NCBI GenBank assembly: GCA_963851215.1
Contig: CAWKOG010000015.1
Span: forward strand, 124,001-188,000
Source of the DNA: DATKFM01 sp963851215
GTDB taxonomy: Bacteria > Pseudomonadota > Alphaproteobacteria > Dongiales > Dongiaceae
Length of the DNA stretch: 64,000 nt
Direction of reading: 5' to 3'
This document shows, piece after piece, positions 19,647 to 28,470 of this stretch. The notes below the pieces were generated by a model. It was not told where the DNA came from, ran no database searches, and was given only the letters and a program-made list of their open reading frames with translations. Made by a program: the position numbers and the translations under genes. Each line of letters opens with the position of its first letter. The first letter of the stretch is position 1.

Positions 19647-19850
19647 ATGGCAGTCGCACGAGTCACCAAGCTGACGGCGTCCTCGGGCAAGGGGTTCGAG
19701 GCGGCGGTACAAAGCGGCATCAAGCGCGCCGCGAAAACGGTGCGCGGCATGACCGGCCTGCATGTGCTCGAGCAGAAAGCCAAGATCGAGAAGGGCAAGA
19801 TCACCGAGTACCGGGTGACGATGGAAGTGACCTTCGTGCTCGAGGACTAG
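19647..19850 (+). CDS. Dodecin-like flavin-binding protein
   Basis: A 67-residue protein with the dodecin fold signature: ARVTKLTASSGKGFEAAVQ, IKRAAKTVRGMTGLHVLEQ, and KITEYRVTMEVTFVLED at the end. Dodecins assemble as dodecamers that store flavin or CoA. The usual Trp involved in flavin stacking is absent here (VLEQKA at that region), so the ligand may differ. ATG 19647 follows AGGGAGGAG. A stand-alone gene. Confidence 0.85.
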   Translation: MAVARVTKLTASSGKGFEAAVQSGIKRAAKTVRGMTGLHVLEQKAKIEKGKITEYRVTMEVTFVLED

Positions 19851-19938
19851 CTGCGCGAGGCGGCATCGCCTGCGACCCAAAGGCTTTGACGACGATGGCC
19901 GTCCTGGCGCAAGAAAGAGCGAAGCAGGGTGAGCCGCC

Positions 19939-20500
19939 ATGACGGACCGGATGCCCAAAGCGATCGAGCAATTGCAGATCGACCACCGCAACATGACGCG
20001 GCTGTTGGCCCTGCTGCGCCGGGAACTGGATGCCTATCGCGGCGGAGGGACGCTGGATTTCGACCTGCTGAACGGCATCATGGACTACACCCTCACCTAT
20101 CCGGATCTCTGCCATCATCCGATGGAGAATTCTGATCTACGAGCGGATGGTCGCGCGCGATCCCCAGGCGAAGTCGACGGTCGGCGACCTGTTGAAAGAG
20201 CATGCCCATCTGGGAGAGCTGACGCGCAAGCTGGCCGCGGCCCTGCAGAACATCGCCCGCGATAGCGAGATTCCACGCTCCTGGTTCGAGGGCATCGTGG
20301 AAGACTATCTCACCAGCAACGAACGGCACATCGCCGGCGAAGAGAAGATCTTCTTTCCGCAGGCAGCCCAGGCGCTGCGCCCAGGAGACTGGGACGCCAT
20401 CGAGGCGTCCGCCATTGGAAAGGAAGACCCGCTCTTCGGCGGCAAGGTCGCCAAGGACTATCGCGCCCTCTACGAGCGCATCATGCGGTCGGCCATCTAG
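19939..20500 (+). CDS. Hemerythrin-domain protein (frameshifted)
   Basis: An HHE cation-binding protein of about 186 residues. Helix-bundle His motifs: IEQLQIDHRNMTRLLALL, YPDLCHHPMEN, DLLKEHAHLGELTRKL and SNERHIAGEEKIFFP, giving the expected di-iron ligand set. One extra T at about 20131 splits it after HHPMEN; removing it restores HPMENLIYERM. Family members act in iron homeostasis or in handling nitric oxide or oxygen stress. It is 25 bases upstream of a lipoprotein hydrolase gene, so co-transcription is possible. Confidence 0.85.
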
Positions 20501-20525
20501 GCCGCGCCCGGAGCGGGTCCGGCCC

Positions 20526-21669
20526 ATGATGCGCGTTCGGCGGTTGGCGGTGGTCGGCAGCGCTCTTGGCGCTGGCGCCGATGCTTGCCGGCTGCGTCTC
20601 GGCGCAAAGCCAGGAGGCGATGCGCGTCCTCTCCGACATCGACGCGGGGAGCGGGCCGAGCGAACTGAAGTCGACGACACCGCTGCCGGCGCGGACGACG
20701 GTCACCTATGAGATCGCCGGCCGCGCCTATGTCGCCGATCTCTATCACCCGCAGCAGCCGATCGGCGGCGGCCTGGTGCTCATTCCCGGCTTCACGCCCC
20801 ACGGCAAGGACGACGCGCGGCTCGTGAACCTGGCGCTCAGCCTGTCGCGGGCGCGGTTCCTCGTGCTGGTGCCCGATCTCAGGGGACCGCGGGAGATGCG
20901 CGTCCGTCTGGAGGATAGCCGCGGCATCGCGGATGCCGCTGTTCATCTCGCGCAGATGGACCTGCTGAGAGGACAGCAAGGGGTCGGCGTTGTCGCCATC
21001 TCCTATGCCGCCGGACTGGCGATCCTGGCCACCATGGAGAGCGGCGCGCAGGCGCCGATCCGCTTTCTCGTTTCCATCGGCGGCTACTATGACACCACCG
21101 CGCTGGCGACCTTCGTCACGACGGGAAAGTTCCGGCAATCGACAGCGGACCGTTGGCAGGCCAGTGATCCCCATCCCGCGGCAAAATGGTTCTTCCTGGC
21201 CGGAAACATCGACCTGCTGGACGATGCCGGCGATCGAAGGAATTTGCTGGCGATCGCCGAACGGCGCATGGACGACTCGCATGCGCCGATCAGCGATCTC
21301 GCGGCCCGCCTCGGTCCGGAAGGCCGCTCATTGCTCGACCTCCTGGAGAATTCGGATCCCGATCGCGTCGAGGCGCTGCTCCGGAAGCTGCCGGAGGGAA
21401 TACAAGCGCATCTGCAACGGCTCTCGCTCAAGAACCACGACCTGTCCCATCTCGCCGGACGCCTGCTGCTGGTCCATGGGCGCGAGGACAGCATGATTCC
21501 CTATACGGAGAGCATGGCTCTCGCCTCGGCCGTGCCCGGCTCGCAGCTTTTCCTGATCGACGGATTCTCGCACATCGATTCCGATGGCGTCGGCTTCACC
21601 GGGCAGCTTCAGCTCATCGACGCCATGCAGGCGCTTCTCGAGCGGCGCGACGACGGAGACGGTTCGTGA
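20526..21669 (+). CDS. Lipoprotein alpha/beta hydrolase (frameshift in signal peptide)
   Basis: About 380 residues. Removing one extra G near 20556 gives a clean lipoprotein signal (MMRVRRLAVV then ALLALAPMLAGC), with Cys as the lipidation site. The mature part has an alpha/beta-hydrolase layout: GGGLVLIPGFTPHGKDDARLVN, LVLVPDLRGPREM, GVVAISYAAGLAILA at the nucleophile elbow (Ser in a degenerate ISYAAG), LLLVHGREDSMIPYTESM for the Asp, and DGFSHIDSDG for the His. Substrate unknown. Likely anchored on the periplasmic face of a membrane. Confidence 0.8.
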
Positions 21670-21856
21670 CTGCCATCACCGAGTCTGTCAGGTCTGATTT
21701 GTGCCGCAAGCTGACTCGCCACTTGGCCAAGTCATTCCGGCGGTGCGGCTTTGCGGTAGCATTCGGCGAAATGTTCGGGGCCGGCCCGATAGTGAAGCCG
21801 CCCAGTCACGCGGCAGAGGGCACTACGCCGTAGCAGCCATCGGCGCCGCGCGGTGC

Positions 21857-22834
21857 CTAGTCTTTGTTAGTACTGCTGCTGTGGCTGCTCGCCTCGGCGT
21901 GGGCCTCACTTCCAGAAGTATCGCTACTGGCTCCGGCGTGGGCCGCACTGCTGGTGCCAGCATTGTCGTTGCTGCTACTGCTTTGACCGTTGTCAACGGC
22001 GTGAGCCTCGCTGCTGGTGCTAGCGTTGTCGTTACTGGCACTACTGTGGCTGCTGGCCTCGGCATGGGCGCCGGTGCCGTTGTCACCGTCGCCGCCGTTC
22101 CCATCACCGTCTCCATCCCCATCGCCGACCCCGTCCCCTGCCTGGCCGTGCGAATGATCGCTGAGCTCATCCTGCGGCTGCACCGGTCCGGCGGCCGGCG
22201 CGATGTCGTTCAGATCGGCAAACAATGTCGGGTCCTCGGGAACTGTGAGGCCCAGTGTTACGCTGACGCCGGTGCATTTTGAGGTAATTGTCGCAGTCTC
22301 GCCCATCCTGGCGATGGCGGATTCGCCACCGCAGGGCGTGACCTCGATCTCGCCATCTAACACCGCCACCTGCGTGGTGCCGTCGGGCGCCACCGCAATC
22401 ACCAGATCCGTGCCCCGGATCGACAGCACCGCCGTTGGCGTCGCGAGCTGTACGTTGTGCTGCTTGCCGAGACTGCCGGACACATAGCGGAACGCACCGG
22501 TGCCGAAGTTCAGCAGCGCTTCGCCGGTGCCCGTGCCGGGATCATAGATGAACTTGTCCAGCTTCACCTTGGAGTTGGTCCCGACCCGTAATTGGGTATC
22601 GTCGAGAAACTGCAAGGCCGTACTCGCCTGCCCGTTGGTGAGCACCGTCTCTTCGGCGTAGACCGGCTCGCTGAAAATGAGCTGATGCTCGCCGCCCGTG
22701 GCGAACTGGCCGATGGCGCCCTTATATTCCGGTTGGCGGACGGCGCCGATCTGCACCTCTGCCCGCACCTCAAACGCCGCAATGACCGTAAAACACGCCG
22801 CCGCGACCGCCGGCAGCCGCCGTAGCCAGTCCAT
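21857..22834 (-). CDS. FecR-domain secreted protein with low-complexity tail
   Basis: 325 residues. A Sec signal (LPAVAAACFTVIAAFEVRA) is followed by a FecR-like beta domain: VLTNGQASTALQFLDDTQLRVG, VKLDKFIYDPGTGTGEALL, FRYVSGSLGKQHNVQLATPT and AVLSIRGTDLVIAVAPDGTT. From about residue 225 the chain becomes a 100-residue tail of Gly/Asp repeats (GDGDGDGDG) then Ser/Asn/Ala repeats with recurring SSHSS, SNDNA and EAHAEA units. ATG 22834 follows AGGAGGGG. Such FecR proteins occur outside iron uptake as well; no TonB receptor or sigma factor is adjacent. Confidence 0.82.
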   Translation of the reverse strand: MDWLRRLPAVAAACFTVIAAFEVRAEVQIGAVRQPEYKGAIGQFATGGEHQLIFSEPVYAEETVLTNGQASTALQFLDDTQLRVGTNSKVKLDKFIYDPGTGTGEALLNFGTGAFRYVSGSLGKQHNVQLATPTAVLSIRGTDLVIAVAPDGTTQVAVLDGEIEVTPCGGESAIARMGETATITSKCTGVSVTLGLTVPEDPTLFADLNDIAPAAGPVQPQDELSDHSHGQAGDGVGDGDGDGDGNGGDGDNGTGAHAEASSHSSASNDNASTSSEAHAVDNGQSSSSNDNAGTSSAAHAGASSDTSGSEAHAEASSHSSSTNKD

Positions 22835-23211
22835 AGCACCCCTCCTGTGTCTTACCACTGGAAGTCTCACTCGCGACGCTGGCACTCAGTCGCTTAGCCC
22901 CGGAATTATTTTTCGTGTCAAAAAACGTCGCCCTGGTTCGGAGCCTGCCTAACCGGCGTACTGTGCGACTTGAAAAAAGCGTACGTATGAACTTCAGCGG
23001 CGTCAATCAAATTGCCGAGAATTGGGTTTTAATTCGTTGGCTGCACCATGACCGCTTTGGGTCAAACGGCGACGAACTGGCGAGTTCAGCGAATGTCCGC
23101 TTGCTGACGGGTTTCGTCTGCTGGACCCTCAGCAAGCGGACGTTGCTCGCCTCCGCCGCCAGGCGTCAGTGGAGCCAGCAGCAGAACTGGGCAGCGTCCC
23201 GAAGGACAGGC
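22835..23211. repeat. Gene-free stretch with long palindromic hairpin
   Basis: 377 bases with no convincing gene. At 23095-23107 and 23129-23141 there is a perfect 13-bp inverted repeat (GTCCGCTTGCTGA and its complement) with a 21-base loop. It extends to 16 bp with one mismatch and looks like an intergenic repeat unit. The first part (22890-23040) is AT-richer than its surroundings and holds the promoter for the FecR-type gene. Confidence 0.55.
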
Positions 23212-23913
23212 CTACGCCACGAGGCTGTATTCCAGCGTCTCGCCCTTGATCTCCAGGCGGCTGCGCACCCAGTTGCCGGCAAGGTCGTACCACAGGCTGC
23301 CGCCGACGAAGGGCGTGCGGATGCTGTGCCGTTCCGCCGGCCGGTCCTTGCCTTTCACGACCACATGCTCCTCGCCGAGCGGCTTGGACTCCAGGCTGAC
23401 GAGCTGGCCCTTCTGCACATCGATGATCTTCTTCTCATCGACAAGCTCGGGCAGCCACATGCAATTCGTGGTCAGCACATCGGCCGGCGCGGTGAACGCA
23501 CCCTTCGGACCGACCGCCTTGAATCCAGCCGCGGTGGCTTCGCCATTCAGCGCGAGATCGTCGCCGTCGTCGTGGGTCTTGCTGGCAAGGCTCTGCAGCA
23601 GCCCGTTGCGCCAGACTTCGGTGCTGTCATGCTCGAAGCGGAACGCCGTGAACGGGCCGACCTTGACCTTCATCCGGATGTCGGTCACGACGCTCATGCC
23701 GTTGCCGTCAGCGGTCGGCGTGATCGTGACATTGTGGTGACCAATTTCGTCGCCCTTCCAGAGTACGCGAAAACGCAATGCCTTCGGGTCTGCGGGAACA
23801 TCCACTTTGCCGATAGCCGCCTGTGCGGGCGATAGCACGGGCATCGGTGCAATCGCCAACGCGCCGATGCCAAGTGCGGCAATGCGCAACATTTTTCGCC
23901 GGGGATGAGTCAT
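23212..23913 (-). CDS. DUF6134-like secreted protein
   Basis: 233 residues with a twin-Arg-containing but ordinary Sec-type signal (RRKMLRIAALGIGALAIAP, cleavage near PAQAA). The mature domain resembles DUF6134 beta-barrel-like proteins: LRFRVLWKGDEIGHHNVTITP, RFEHDSTEVWRNGLLQSLAS, TTNCMWLPELVDEKKIIDVQ and SLWYDLAGNWVRSRLEIKGE. Function of the family is unknown; members may bind lipids or carry out periplasmic tasks. Divergently placed relative to nothing obvious; the next gene, also on the minus strand, is 200 bases away. Confidence 0.75.
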   Translation of the reverse strand: MTHPRRKMLRIAALGIGALAIAPMPVLSPAQAAIGKVDVPADPKALRFRVLWKGDEIGHHNVTITPTADGNGMSVVTDIRMKVKVGPFTAFRFEHDSTEVWRNGLLQSLASKTHDDGDDLALNGEATAAGFKAVGPKGAFTAPADVLTTNCMWLPELVDEKKIIDVQKGQLVSLESKPLGEEHVVVKGKDRPAERHSIRTPFVGGSLWYDLAGNWVRSRLEIKGETLEYSLVA

Positions 23914-24115
23914 GATCTATCTCTCTGTCAGTTCTCTGCTGTCCCGTTATCCCGCCCCAGCAGCTGCAGGGGTTCCCCTGAATGAGCGACGCCAATGGTT
24001 GCAGGGACTTAGCCGCGCTGATTCAAATGAGATTTTCGAATCGCCGATGCACGCACGGTGCATCGGACGATTTCTGCGATCATCGACCATCCGGACGCCG
24101 ATGATCGTCCTGCTG

Positions 24116-24880
24116 TCAGCTCTTGGCAGTGACCAGGAACACATATCCGAAGTAGGCTGAATGGAGCCTGAACAGCTCCAGCTCGCTGCTGTTCTCTTCG
24201 AGAATCGCAATGGCAACCGGATCCCCGGCGTATTTTGGCGCGAGTTCGAGCAGGCGCTTTTCCAGGGGACCGTAGTAGTCGTCCCACCACGCCGCATCCG
24301 GCAGCACGAAATCGCCGAGCAGCTCATAGCCGCATTCGCGCACGAGCCTGCGGTTCGCATCGACATCGCTCATGGCCGGATATTCTGCAAATGCGCGCCG
24401 CACCGGTTCCGGCGCATCAGGCTTGAGCCATACCGCTTCCGTCAGCGCCAGCTTGCCGCCGCTGCGCAGCAGCGGCCGCCAGGCGCGCAGCGCATTGCCG
24501 ACGCCCATGATGTAGGCCGCGCCCTCGCACCAGATCAGATCGAAGCTGCCGGGCGCGAAGGGCAGGGCGGCCATGTCGGCTTGCACGGCTTCGATGCGAT
24601 TCTCGGCGCCTGGCCGCTTGGGCGCGGCGGCGGAGTTCCTCCAGGAATGGCTCATGCAAGTCCACGGCGGTGATCTGCGCCGCCGGCAGCATCGCCGCCA
24701 GATCCATCGTCTGCATCCCCGGTCCGCAGGCGATGTCGAGAACGCGCGGCGCCGGCGGCAACGCGCCGCGCCATGGCCAACGCGCGCGCCGTGCTCTCGC
24801 GATTGCCCGGGCCCTCCCGCGGCAGACCGCTGTGGAGATCGAAGAAGATGCGCGCGCTGATGCGGATCGGAAAAATCCAT
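24116..24880 (-). CDS. Class I SAM-dependent methyltransferase (frameshifted)
   Basis: About 255 residues in three frames. The order after correction is FFDLHSGLPREGPGNRESTARALAMA, then motif I PRVLDIACGPGMQTMDLA and motif II ITAVDLHEPFLEEL, then IEAVQADMAALPFAPGSFDLIWCEGAAY and the end SAYFGYVFLVTAKS. Shifts lie near 24640, 24775 and 24865. The G-x-G loop ACGPG is intact. ATG 24880 (MDFSD) is the most likely start. Substrate unknown. The MITE-like element lies 80 bases upstream of the start. Confidence 0.75.
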   Translation of the reverse strand: MDFSDPHQRAHLLRSPQRSAAGGPGQSREHGARVGHGAARCRRRRAFSTSPADRGCRRWIWRRCCRRRRSPPWTCMSHSWRNSAAAPKRPGAENRIEAVQADMAALPFAPGSFDLIWCEGAAYIMGVGNALRAWRPLLRSGGKLALTEAVWLKPDAPEPVRRAFAEYPAMSDVDANRRLVRECGYELLGDFVLPDAAWWDDYYGPLEKRLLELAPKYAGDPVAIAILEENSSELELFRLHSAYFGYVFLVTAKS

Positions 24881-24960
24881 GATGAGAGTTACTGGTCTTA
24901 GCAGCATGATCTACGCAAGTTGAATCAACGCCACACAAGATTGTCTTCCCCGCTTTCGCG

Positions 24961-25254
24961 CTAGGGTATGCACGGATCTTTCCAATGGTATTTCAGAACA
25001 AAAAATTTCTCCCCTCTCCACTTGGGGGAGAGGGGGCAGGGGGTGAGGGGGCTCCGCGCGGACGCGCGCTGAAAGTGTTGCGCAACTCGATCCAAATCCA
25101 GGCCAGGCTTTCTCCCCGCATGCGTATGTCGACACGACCTGTTACTTTATTTGCGCGCCGCCGCGCGCAAACCCCTCATCCCCTGCCCCTTCTCCCCCAA
25201 TGGGAGAAGGGAGTTCATTCGGTGCCACCGATAGGAGATCTGTGCATACCCTAG
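24961..25254. mobile_element. 294-bp MITE-like element with 19-bp TIRs and 10-bp target duplication
   Basis: The left end CTAGGGTATGCACGGATCT (24961-24979) matches the reverse complement of the right end (25236-25254) at 18 of 19 positions. Both sides are flanked by the direct repeat CGCTTTCGCG (24951-24960 and 25255-25264). Removing the element rebuilds the uninterrupted CCCCGCTTTCGCGGGG repeat seen at 35306-35336, so the element inserted into another repeat. Inside are two inverted copies of the C-rich/G-rich palindromic arm (25011-25050 and 25171-25212). There is no transposase, so it would depend on a partner elsewhere. Confidence 0.8.
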
Positions 25255-25773
25255 CGCTTTCGCGGGGATGACAAGAGAGGGCATTACCTGAAACTATTCC
25301 TGTCAAACTTGGAGATTCGTCCGATCTATGCTATAATTCCTATCGCGGTCTGGCTCCGGCCGGGTCGCCTCGATGTTGGACATTGTGTATCGGAATGCCG
25401 GCGCATCGGGCCGCAGGCGCAGGACGGCGCGAGGGCTGCGCTCCGCAGGGGGAATTCCCTTGTATGGCATCGTTCCCAAAAATCAGGGTCCCCCGGAAAA
25501 CCGGGAAACATGACCTAACCTTCTGATCCGGCACAGAAAACTGCTCCGGGAAATGCGCAAAAATACACCGGAAACACCGCCGGCCCGGGCGATGCAATTC
25601 CGCCGGCCGACGGCCGGTGGAACGATGCCCACGGCTATTGGCTGGCGCCGGGCTTCGACGTAAAACCCAAGCATATTCAAAAGCTTGGCCGCCGCTTCCG
25701 GCCCTTGCACCGCCGCGACCGCGCCAGTAGGGTGGCCTCGCGCCACGCATCCGAGCCCTCCCAGGAGTCCGCC
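25255..25773. other. Gene-free stretch upstream of thrC
   Basis: About 519 bases. The first 18 belong to the CCCCGCTTTCGCGGGGATGAC repeat interrupted by the MITE. The rest must contain the thrC promoter and leader. From about 25515 on there is an open frame into thrC without a good start codon or family match, so I leave it uncalled. No tRNA or attenuator was identified. Confidence 0.45.
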
Positions 25774-27177
25774 TTGCGCTATGTCAGCACCCGGGGCGCC
25801 GCCCCGGCGCTCGCCTTCGATGATGTCCTGCTCGCGGGCCTGGCCCGCGACGGCGGGCTCTATGTGCCGGAATCCTGGCCGCAACTGTCGGCGGCCGACC
25901 TGAAATCCTTCCGCGGCCTGGAATATGCCGAATTGGCCGTGCGCGTCATGGCACCCTTCATCGCCGGCCGGGTGGAAGCCGACGCCTTCGCCCGGATCGT
26001 CCGCGACAGCTACGCCGCCTTCGGCCATGGCGCGGTGGCGCCGCTGCGGCAGCTCGACGGCAAGACCTGGCTGATGGAGCTGTTCCACGGGCCGACCCTG
26101 GCCTTCAAGGATGTGGCGCTGCAGTTGCTGGGCCGGCTCTACGACCATGTGCTGCGGCAGCGCGGCCAGCATGTGACCATCGTCGGCGCCACCTCGGGCG
26201 ATACCGGCTCGGCGGCGATCGAGGCCTTCCGCGGCCGGCCGTCGGCGGAGATTTTCATCCTGCATCCCTATGGCCGCGTCTCCGAGGTGCAGCGGCGGCA
26301 GATGACCACGGTCGACGCCGCCAATGTCTTCAACATCGCCGTCGAAGGCACCTTCGACGATTGCCAGGACTTGGTGAAGGCGATGTTCAACGATCTCGCC
26401 TTCCGCGACGAACTGAATTTGTCGGCGGTGAACTCCATCAACTGGGCGCGGGTGATGGCGCAGATCGTCTATTACGTCTGGGCCGCGGTGGCGCTGGGCG
26501 CGCCGGATCGCGCCGTGTCTTTCGCCGTGCCGACCGGGAATTTCGGCAACATCTATGCCGGCTACGCCGCGCGGCAGATGGGCCTGCCGGTGGAGCGGCT
26601 GATCGTCGGCTCCAACCGCAATGATATCCTCACCCGCTTCTTCGCCACCGGCCGGATGCAGATCGAAGCCGTGCAGCCTTCGTTGAGCCCGAGCATGGAT
26701 ATCCAGATCTCCAGCAATCTGGAGCGGCTGCTGTTCGATCTCTATGGACGCGACGGCGCGGCGCTTTCCCAGGCCATGGCCAGCTTCCGCCGCAACGGCC
26801 AGCTCGCGGTCGGCGACAACAGCCTGCGCGCGGCGCGGGCGCTGTTCGATGCCTATCGCTGCGACGACCAGGAAACGCTGGCCGCCATCGCCGGCCTGCA
26901 CCGCCAGACCGGCGAGCTGATCGATCCCCATTCGGCCATCGGCATCACCGCGGCGCATCTGGGCGCGCGGGGCGACGGCGTGCCGGTGGTGGCCCTGGCC
27001 ACCGCCCATCCCGCCAAGTTTCCCGACGCAGTGGAGAAGGCCACCGGCGTGCGGCCGGCGCTGCCGAAGCGACTCGCCGACCTGTTCGACCGGCCGGAGC
27101 GGGTGGAGATGCTGCCCAACGATCTGCGCGCCGTGCAGGCCTTCATTCGCAGCCGCCGCTTGAAGGGTGCCGCCTGA
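25774..27177 (+). CDS. thrC: Threonine synthase
   Basis: A PLP enzyme converting O-phosphohomoserine to threonine. 467 residues of the long type II form. The N-terminal RYVSTRGAAPALAFDDVLLAGLARDGGLYVPE is diagnostic. The PLP lysine lies in HGPTLAFKDVALQLLG (K at about 112), followed by the phosphate loop ATSGDTGSAAIEAF and SINWARVMAQIVYY. A TTG start at 25774 is chosen because AGGAG lies 6-11 bases upstream and homologues begin at this residue. Its stop overlaps the M16 peptidase ATG by one base (TGATG). Confidence 0.95.
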   Translation: MRYVSTRGAAPALAFDDVLLAGLARDGGLYVPESWPQLSAADLKSFRGLEYAELAVRVMAPFIAGRVEADAFARIVRDSYAAFGHGAVAPLRQLDGKTWLMELFHGPTLAFKDVALQLLGRLYDHVLRQRGQHVTIVGATSGDTGSAAIEAFRGRPSAEIFILHPYGRVSEVQRRQMTTVDAANVFNIAVEGTFDDCQDLVKAMFNDLAFRDELNLSAVNSINWARVMAQIVYYVWAAVALGAPDRAVSFAVPTGNFGNIYAGYAARQMGLPVERLIVGSNRNDILTRFFATGRMQIEAVQPSLSPSMDIQISSNLERLLFDLYGRDGAALSQAMASFRRNGQLAVGDNSLRAARALFDAYRCDDQETLAAIAGLHRQTGELIDPHSAIGITAAHLGARGDGVPVVALATAHPAKFPDAVEKATGVRPALPKRLADLFDRPERVEMLPNDLRAVQAFIRSRRLKGAA

Positions 27178-28445
27178 TGGCCGGGGTGAATGGCGTGCAG
27201 GTGACGCGTCTCGGCAACGGCCTGACCGTGGCGACCGACCGCATGGCCGGCGTGGAGACCGCGTCCCTCGGGGTCTGGGTCGGCGCCGGCACGCGGCACG
27301 AGCCGCGCGCCATCAACGGCGTCGCCCATCTGCTGGAGCATATGGCCTTCAAGGGCACGGAGAAACGCAGCGCCCGGGACATCGCCGTGGAGATCGAGGC
27401 GGTGGGCGGCGTGCTCAACGCCTACACCTCTCGCGAGCACACCGCCTACTACGCCCGCGTGCTGGCCGGCGACGTGCCGCTGGCGCTCGATATCCTGGCC
27501 GACATCCTCCAGCGCTCGACGCTGGCCGACGAGGAGCTGAATCGCGAGCGCACGGTGGTGCTGCAGGAGATCGGCCAGGCCGAGGATACGCCCGACGACA
27601 TCGTCTTCGATTACTTCCAGGAAACCGCCTATCCCAACCAGGCGCTGGGCCGGCCGGTGCTGGGCACAGTCGACACGGTGACCGCCATGCAGCGCGAGCA
27701 GATCAGCGGCTATCTGCGCCAGCACTATACCGGCGAGAGCATGGTGTTGGCGGCGGCGGGACAGGTGGATCATGACGCGCTGGTGGCGGCGGCGGGCCGG
27801 CTGTTCGGCGCGCTGCCGCAATCCAACGCCGAACCGGCGGAGTCGGCGCGCTATGCCGGCGGCGACCGCCGGGAGACGCGCGAACTGGAGCAGGTGCATC
27901 TGGTGATGGGCTTCAACGGCATCGGCTACCGGGATGACGATTATTATGCCAGCACCGTCTATTCGACCTTGCTGGGCGGCGGCATGTCATCGCGGCTGTT
28001 CCAGGAAGTGCGGGAGAAGCGCGGGCTGGTCTACAGCATCTACACCTTCGCCGCACCCTACAGCGACGGCGGCCTGTTCGGCATCTATGCCGGCACCGGC
28101 CCCGACCAGCTCAAGGAGCTGATCCCCGTGGTCTGCGAGGAGATCCGCAAGACGCCGTCGACCCTGGACAAGGCCGAAATCGACCGGGCGCGGGCGCAGT
28201 TGAAGGCCGGAATCCTGATGGCGCGGGAGAGCAGCTCGTCGCGCTGCGAGCAGTTGGCGCAGCAGATGCTGATCTATGGCCGGCCGATGCCGACGGACGA
28301 GATCATCGCCAAGGTGGAGGCGGTGGACAGCGCGGCGATCACCCGCGTCGCCAGGCGGATCGCCGCCACGCCGCTGACCCTGACCACGCTGGGCCCGGCC
28401 GACGGCCTCGAACCCTATGCGGCGATCACTGCCAGGCTTAGCTGA
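27177..28445 (+). CDS. M16 family zinc peptidase (processing-peptidase-like)
   Basis: A pitrilysin/insulinase-clan protease of 422 residues, similar to the beta subunit of mitochondrial processing peptidase. The inverted zinc motif HLLEH at residues 51-55 (NGVAHLLEHMAFKGT) with the distal Glu near 131 (ELNRERTVVLQEI) indicates an active enzyme. The C-terminal half has the RLFQEVREKRGLVYSIYTF loop. It is coupled to thrC by a TGATG overlap; thrC-M16 linkage is widely conserved in alphaproteobacteria. Confidence 0.95.
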   Translation: MAGVNGVQVTRLGNGLTVATDRMAGVETASLGVWVGAGTRHEPRAINGVAHLLEHMAFKGTEKRSARDIAVEIEAVGGVLNAYTSREHTAYYARVLAGDVPLALDILADILQRSTLADEELNRERTVVLQEIGQAEDTPDDIVFDYFQETAYPNQALGRPVLGTVDTVTAMQREQISGYLRQHYTGESMVLAAAGQVDHDALVAAAGRLFGALPQSNAEPAESARYAGGDRRETRELEQVHLVMGFNGIGYRDDDYYASTVYSTLLGGGMSSRLFQEVREKRGLVYSIYTFAAPYSDGGLFGIYAGTGPDQLKELIPVVCEEIRKTPSTLDKAEIDRARAQLKAGILMARESSSSRCEQLAQQMLIYGRPMPTDEIIAKVEAVDSAAITRVARRIAATPLTLTTLGPADGLEPYAAITARLS

Positions 28446-28470
28446 ACGGAACGCATCGCGGGGTTCATGA

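Noticed and set aside
21857..22165. Repetitive DNA in the FecR gene tail considered as CRISPR or minisatellite
   Set aside because: Units are short, imperfect and in frame with no spacers; they encode low-complexity protein.
25515..25773. N-terminal extension or small gene in frame upstream of thrC
   Set aside because: No start codon with a ribosome site and no similarity; thrC homologues begin at the TTG chosen.
25483..27009. 508-residue minus-strand frame opposite thrC
   Set aside because: Shadow; no motif, and thrC is unambiguous.
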